From: Phyllobacterium lublinensis
Lineage (GTDB): Bacteria; Pseudomonadota; Alphaproteobacteria; Rhizobiales; Rhizobiaceae
Assembly (NCBI RefSeq): GCF_020164435.1
Contig: NZ_JAIUDQ010000004.1
Coordinates: forward strand, 186,001-250,000
Length of the DNA stretch: 64,000 nucleotides
Direction of reading: 5' to 3'
Shown: piece by piece, positions 60,732 to 64,000 of the stretch
How the letters are laid out: each line of letters opens with the position of its first letter
Numbering within the stretch: position 1 is the first letter of the stretch
Translations under genes and position numbers: made by a program
The notes under the pieces: model-generated
The model's input: only the letters and a program-made list of their open reading frames with translations
What the model was told of the DNA's origin: nothing
Database searches by the model: none

Positions 60732-61349
60732 ATGAGATCCACTGTGAAACACCATTCCCCAATCAAAGACCTGAAGAAACATCTGCGGCTCGGGGCGCTG
60801 GCCCGTCGCGATGGCCTTGACGCCGAATATCGGATCGAGGCCTCGATGAGGATCGCGGAAATCGGCCTGGCATCATTTGAGGTCGAGAGCGGAGGGATTG
60901 TCTCCGGCTTCTGGCCTATTCGATCGGAAGTGGATTTGCGGCCATTGCTGTTCGGGCTGCGCGAGCGTGGCGCCCGGCTGTGTCTTCCGGTGATCATGGA
61001 CAAGCAAACCATTCTGTTTCGCGAACTGGTGCGGGGAGCGCCGATGGTCGAGACGGGCTTTGGCACGGCAGGGCCGCCGGAAGATGCGGTGGTCCTCGAT
61101 CCGACGTTCATGCTCGTGCCCCTTGCGGCTTTTGACGCACGCGGACATCGCATAGGTTACGGTGCAGGTTATTATGACCGGGCAATTTCCCGGCTGCTGG
61201 AGATAGGCGTCAATCCGCGGCTTATTGGAGTCGCATTCGACTGTCAGGAGGTCGAAATTGTTCCGGATGAGCCGCATGACATGCCGCTGGAGGCTATCCT
61301 GACGGAAAGCGGCTTGCGCCGGTTTGGCAGTACCGATAAAGCCATTTAA
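60732..61349 (+). CDS. 5-formyltetrahydrofolate cyclo-ligase
   Basis: 205 aa. ATP-dependent conversion of 5-formyl- to 5,10-methenyl-tetrahydrofolate. Marks: SGFWPIRSEVDLRPLLFGL, then LPVIMDKQTILFREL, the ATP/Mg loop DPTFMLVPLAAFDARGHRIG and YGAGYYDRAIS. The ATG at 60732 has no strong ribosome site; a longer frame begins at 60678. The gene follows the 6S RNA candidate, a conserved pairing. Confidence 0.9.
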   Translation: MRSTVKHHSPIKDLKKHLRLGALARRDGLDAEYRIEASMRIAEIGLASFEVESGGIVSGFWPIRSEVDLRPLLFGLRERGARLCLPVIMDKQTILFRELVRGAPMVETGFGTAGPPEDAVVLDPTFMLVPLAAFDARGHRIGYGAGYYDRAISRLLEIGVNPRLIGVAFDCQEVEIVPDEPHDMPLEAILTESGLRRFGSTDKAI

Positions 61350-61407
61350 CAATACAGGCCCGCCCAGAAAGCTCGGGTACGGCAGTTTGGTATCAGGATA
61401 GGCGCGC

Positions 61408-62232
61408 GTGAGATTACTTTTTCTTGGTGACATGGTTGGGCGCTCGGGCCGGACGGCCGTTTACGAGCAACTGCCGGGACTCATATCCGATCTGAAACTC
61501 GACTTCACCATCGTCAATGGGGAGAACGCGGCCGGGGGGTTCGGTATTACCGAGGAAATCTTCCACGATACAATCAACGCCGGGGCCGATGTCGTTACGA
61601 CAGGTAATCACGTGTGGGATCAGCGCGAGGCGCTTATCTTTGCTGCCCGCGAACAGCGCTTCCTGCGGCCCGCAAATTTTCCGCTTGGTACGGCGGGCAA
61701 AGGTTCAGGTGTTTTTCTTGCCAAGAACGGCGCCCGGGTACTTGTTTCGAACATCATGGGGCGGGTTTTCATGCATCCGGACCTGCATGATCCGTTTACT
61801 GTCGCCGAGGAAATCCTGGCTGCATGCCCGCTGGGTGAGCAGGCCGATGCAGTCGTCTTTGACTTCCATGCCGAAGCTACCAGCGAAAAGCAGTGTTTCG
61901 GCCATTTTGTCGACGGCCGTGCCAGCTTTGTCGTCGGCACCCATACGCATGTCCCTACGGCCGATGCCCAGATCCTGAACGGCGGCACGGCCTATATGTC
62001 GGACGCGGGAATGTGCGGCGATTATGATTCCTCCCTTGGAATGGACAAGGAGGAGCCGCTCAATCGCTTTCTCTCAAAAGTGCCGAAAGGCAGATTTGAG
62101 GCAGCAACCGGCAAGGCGACAATCTGTGGCGTCGGTGTCGAGATTTCCGACCGCACGGGGCTTGCTGAAAAGATCGCGCCTTTGCGGCTTGGTCCAAGAC
62201 TTGAAGAAACAATCCCATCCTTCTGGAAATGA
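61408..62232 (+). CDS. YmdB-family metallophosphoesterase
   Basis: 274 aa. TIGR00282-type cyclic-nucleotide phosphodiesterase: metal-binding GDMVGRSGRTAV, VNGENAAGGFGI, TGNHVWDQREAL, DFHAEATSEKQ and GTHTHVPTAD. Starts at a GTG (61408) with AGGAT nearby. 58 bp after the cyclo-ligase, same strand, a common alphaproteobacterial pairing. Confidence 0.93.
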   Translation: MRLLFLGDMVGRSGRTAVYEQLPGLISDLKLDFTIVNGENAAGGFGITEEIFHDTINAGADVVTTGNHVWDQREALIFAAREQRFLRPANFPLGTAGKGSGVFLAKNGARVLVSNIMGRVFMHPDLHDPFTVAEEILAACPLGEQADAVVFDFHAEATSEKQCFGHFVDGRASFVVGTHTHVPTADAQILNGGTAYMSDAGMCGDYDSSLGMDKEEPLNRFLSKVPKGRFEAATGKATICGVGVEISDRTGLAEKIAPLRLGPRLEETIPSFWK

Positions 62233-62245
62233 GTTGACCGACGAC

Positions 62246-62268
62246 GGCACGGCCCTTTAAGTCGTGCC
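62246..62268 (+). terminator. Stem-loop between ymdB-like and terC-like genes
   Basis: GGCACG (62246-62251) pairs with CGTGCC (62263-62268) and is followed by TTCGGTTT. A modest intrinsic terminator candidate; the short gap (76 bp) means partial read-through into the next gene is possible. Confidence 0.4.
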
Positions 62269-62308
62269 TTCGGTTTGCACCATCCGGGCCAACATAGGAA
62301 CGACCCCC

Positions 62309-63064
62309 ATGGAAGCGCTTCTCTCCCATTTCGATTTCATCTTTGAGCCAGCCGGCCTTATCGCCCTCGTCACCCTTGTCGTGATGGAAGTGGTGCTCGG
62401 CATCGACAACCTCATCTTCATTTCCATCCTCACCAACAAACTGCCGAAGGAACATCAGGCGCGTGCCCGTCGCCTCGGCATCAGCGCAGCGCTCATTCTG
62501 CGCCTGACCTTGCTGTTCACCATTTCGATCATCGTGCAGCTGACCGAGCCCGTGTTCGAAGCATTCGATCATGGTTTCTCGTGGCGCGACCTGATTTTGA
62601 TAGCGGGCGGCCTCTTCCTGGTTTGGAAGGCGACGAAGGAAATCCATCATACAGTGGATCATGAGGACGCCAAGGACGACGTTATCGGCAAGACCGTCAC
62701 CTTGACGATGGGGGCGGCAATTACGCAGATTCTTATCCTCGACCTGGTGTTTTCGGTGGACTCGATCATTACCGCGGTTGGCATGACCGATGAGATAGCA
62801 ATCATGGTGATCGCCGTTCTGGCTGCAGTGACAGTCATGCTGCTCGCGGCTGAACCGCTGTCGAAATTCATCGCCGCCAATCCAACCATCGTTATGCTGG
62901 CTCTAGGCTTTCTCTTGATGATCGGCATGACGCTGATTGCCGATGGGTTTGGCTTCCATGTGCCGAGAGGCTACATCTATGCGGCGATGGGGTTCTCTGC
63001 ACTTGTCGAGGCGCTCAACATGCTGTCTCGGCATAGAAAAAAGAAGGCGCAGGGCGCAAAGTAA
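62309..63064 (+). CDS. TerC-family integral membrane protein
   Basis: 251 aa, about seven membrane helices. TerC motifs: [13 protein letters not shown] in helix 2 and [16 protein letters not shown], both with the buried Asp residues expected in metal-ion exporters (manganese or related). The central cytoplasmic loop is acidic and His-rich ([15 protein letters not shown]). ATG at 62309 behind AGGAACGACC; the longer frame from 62264 lies in untranslated leader. No Mn riboswitch recognised upstream. Confidence 0.9.
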   Translation: MEALLSHFDFIFEPAGLIALVTLVVMEVVLGIDNLIFISILTNKLPKEHQARARRLGISAALILRLTLLFTISIIVQLTEPVFEAFDHGFSWRDLILIAGGLFLVWKATKEIHHTVDHEDAKDDVIGKTVTLTMGAAITQILILDLVFSVDSIITAVGMTDEIAIMVIAVLAAVTVMLLAAEPLSKFIAANPTIVMLALGFLLMIGMTLIADGFGFHVPRGYIYAAMGFSALVEALNMLSRHRKKKAQGAK

Positions 63065-63091
63065 TCAACATTGGCATAAGGACTTTCTTCA

Positions 63092-63673
63092 ATGAATCAC
63101 CCCATATCCTCCGGCGCCTTCGTGCCCCTGAAACTGGCCGATCGCTCGCTTGTGTACAAGACGTTGGCGGTCTTGATCGGCACCGCGTTTCTTGCCGTCA
63201 GCTCATGGATCGAAGTCCCCATGTATCCGGTGCCTGTGACCATGCAGACATTCGCGGTGACCATGGTTGGCGCGCTATATGGCTGGCGTCTCGGCGGACT
63301 GACAGTCATGGCCTGGCTCGCAGAAGCAATGGTTGGATTCCCCGTGCTTGCTGGTGGAGCCGGTGGACTGGCCCATTTTGCCGGACCAACCGCGGGGTAC
63401 CTCTTTGCGTTTCCAGTCGTAGCCGCTTTTGTTGGTCTGCTGGCCGAGCGCGGCATGACCCGCAACCCGTTCCTTTCCTTCGGGGTCATGCTTCTTGGCA
63501 ACGCGCTGTGCCTTGCACTCGGTGCGTCATGGCTCGCTGGCCTGATCGGTGCTGAGAAAGCCTGGACCTTTGGCGTGGCACCATTCATCGTTGGCGGCGT
63601 GCTGAAGTCGGCGCTGGCGGCGGCAACGATAGAACTTCTGCGCCGCTCCGGAATCATGGTCCGGCTCACTTGA
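63092..63673 (+). CDS. bioY: Biotin transporter BioY
   Basis: 193 aa, six membrane helices. S component of the biotin ECF importer: IGTAFLAVSSWIEVPMYPVPVTMQTFAVTM near the start, then GGAGGLAHFAGPTAGYLFAFP and a C-terminal FIVGGVLKSALAA. No bioM or bioN gene in the window, and some BioY proteins act without them. Its stop overlaps the TTG start of the DUF1284 gene. Confidence 0.93.
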   Translation: MNHPISSGAFVPLKLADRSLVYKTLAVLIGTAFLAVSSWIEVPMYPVPVTMQTFAVTMVGALYGWRLGGLTVMAWLAEAMVGFPVLAGGAGGLAHFAGPTAGYLFAFPVVAAFVGLLAERGMTRNPFLSFGVMLLGNALCLALGASWLAGLIGAEKAWTFGVAPFIVGGVLKSALAAATIELLRRSGIMVRLT

Positions 63674-64000
63674 CGATAAGACTTCGCCCGCACCACCTGC
63701 TGTGCATGCTGACCTATGTCGGCAAAGGTTATACTCCGGCCTTTACCGACAATTACGACAAGGTCATTGCGCGGCTGGTGGAGGGCGAAGATATCTTGAT
63801 CCAGGAGGGGCCCGACGAAATATGCCAGCCGCTCCTTTCCACAGTTGAACCCCACTGCCTTCGAGACAGCGTCATTGAACGGGATGCAAAGGCCAGGCAA
63901 GATGTTGGTCGCATGCTCCGACGCTCTCTTGAGCCGGGCGAGCGCGTCCATCTCGATGGCAAAATGCTCGACCAGCTACGGGCGGCTTTCCAGAATGGCA
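63670..64000 (+). CDS. DUF1284 protein (3' partial)
   Basis: Frame from the TTG at 63670 stays open to the window end (110 codons). The TTG overlaps the bioY stop (TTGA), so translational coupling is likely; no ATG gives this frame earlier. The product opens with MTIRLRPHHLLCMLTYVGKG, followed by YTPAFTDNYDKVIARL and EPHCLRDSVIERD, which matches the DUF1284 pattern with conserved cysteines (LLCML, EICQP, PHCLR) that could bind a metal or Fe-S centre. Function unknown. Confidence 0.82.
   Translation, partial: MTIRLRPHHLLCMLTYVGKGYTPAFTDNYDKVIARLVEGEDILIQEGPDEICQPLLSTVEPHCLRDSVIERDAKARQDVGRMLRRSLEPGERVHLDGKMLDQLRAAFQNG

Noticed and set aside
62233..62308. Manganese riboswitch (yybP-ykoY type) before the TerC gene.
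   Set aside because: The 76-bp gap is too short and I see only a simple stem-loop.

Overview
The window looks like a stretch of chromosome from an alphaproteobacterium, most likely order Hyphomicrobiales (Rhizobiales; Phyllobacterium/Brucella/Rhizobium-like). Reasons: moderately high GC with dense, often overlapping genes; a pstSCAB-phoU-phoB operon behind a rhizobial-type Pho box; an Frc-type sugar ABC importer with a single-domain ATPase; two Ku genes around ligD; and a 6S-like RNA in front of a 5-formyltetrahydrofolate cyclo-ligase gene. I saw no tRNA, rRNA, CRISPR array, transposase or prophage gene. Family calls come from reading motifs, not from database searches.

Layout. 1-17.2 kb is an envelope and signalling region: a histidine kinase (cut by the left edge), a formylglycine-generating enzyme, several secreted proteins, an MltF-type lytic transglycosylase, a lipoprotein alpha/beta hydrolase with a membrane partner, a LuxR-type response regulator, and a rightward run of glycine-betaine-type binding protein, L,D-transpeptidase, lipoprotein, DUF3300, DUF2950 and outer-membrane protein. 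A recurring 20-bp motif (consensus TTGTAACCGTWACGTACTTC) precedes several of these genes, in three cases 54-60 bp before the start codon. 17.5-22.3 kb holds a diguanylate cyclase, a MarR regulator and redox enzymes. 22.3-31.5 kb is a catabolic block: ABC importer, phosphotriesterase-like, amidotransferase-like and carbamoylase-like enzymes behind a promoter with a palindromic operator, an XRE-cupin regulator, an EamA exporter and an FAH-family enzyme.

31.5-37.3 kb is a six-gene leftward operon resembling E. coli ynbA-ynbD (CDP-alcohol transferase, hydrolase-methyltransferase fusion, PAP2-tyrosine phosphatase fusion, CdsA-like enzyme) plus an acyltransferase and a small membrane protein. It should build or remodel a phospholipid whose identity is unknown, and it is the best candidate here for an undescribed system. 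37.4-43.2 kb is a cyclic-di-GMP block: a periplasmic solute-binding protein coupled to a GGDEF protein, a CSS-EAL phosphodiesterase and a PAS-GGDEF-EAL protein.

43.2-49.3 kb is a DNA-repair island (topoisomerase IB, Ku, LigD, second Ku). 49.3-51.3 kb is an MFS transporter with its FadR-type regulator and a perfect palindromic operator. 51.7-57.9 kb is the phosphate regulon operon, with no phoR in view. 57.9-60.4 kb is a MoxR ATPase, GNAT and VWA-protein operon. 60.5-64 kb holds the 6S RNA candidate, the cyclo-ligase, a YmdB-type phosphoesterase, TerC, BioY and a DUF1284 protein cut by the right edge.
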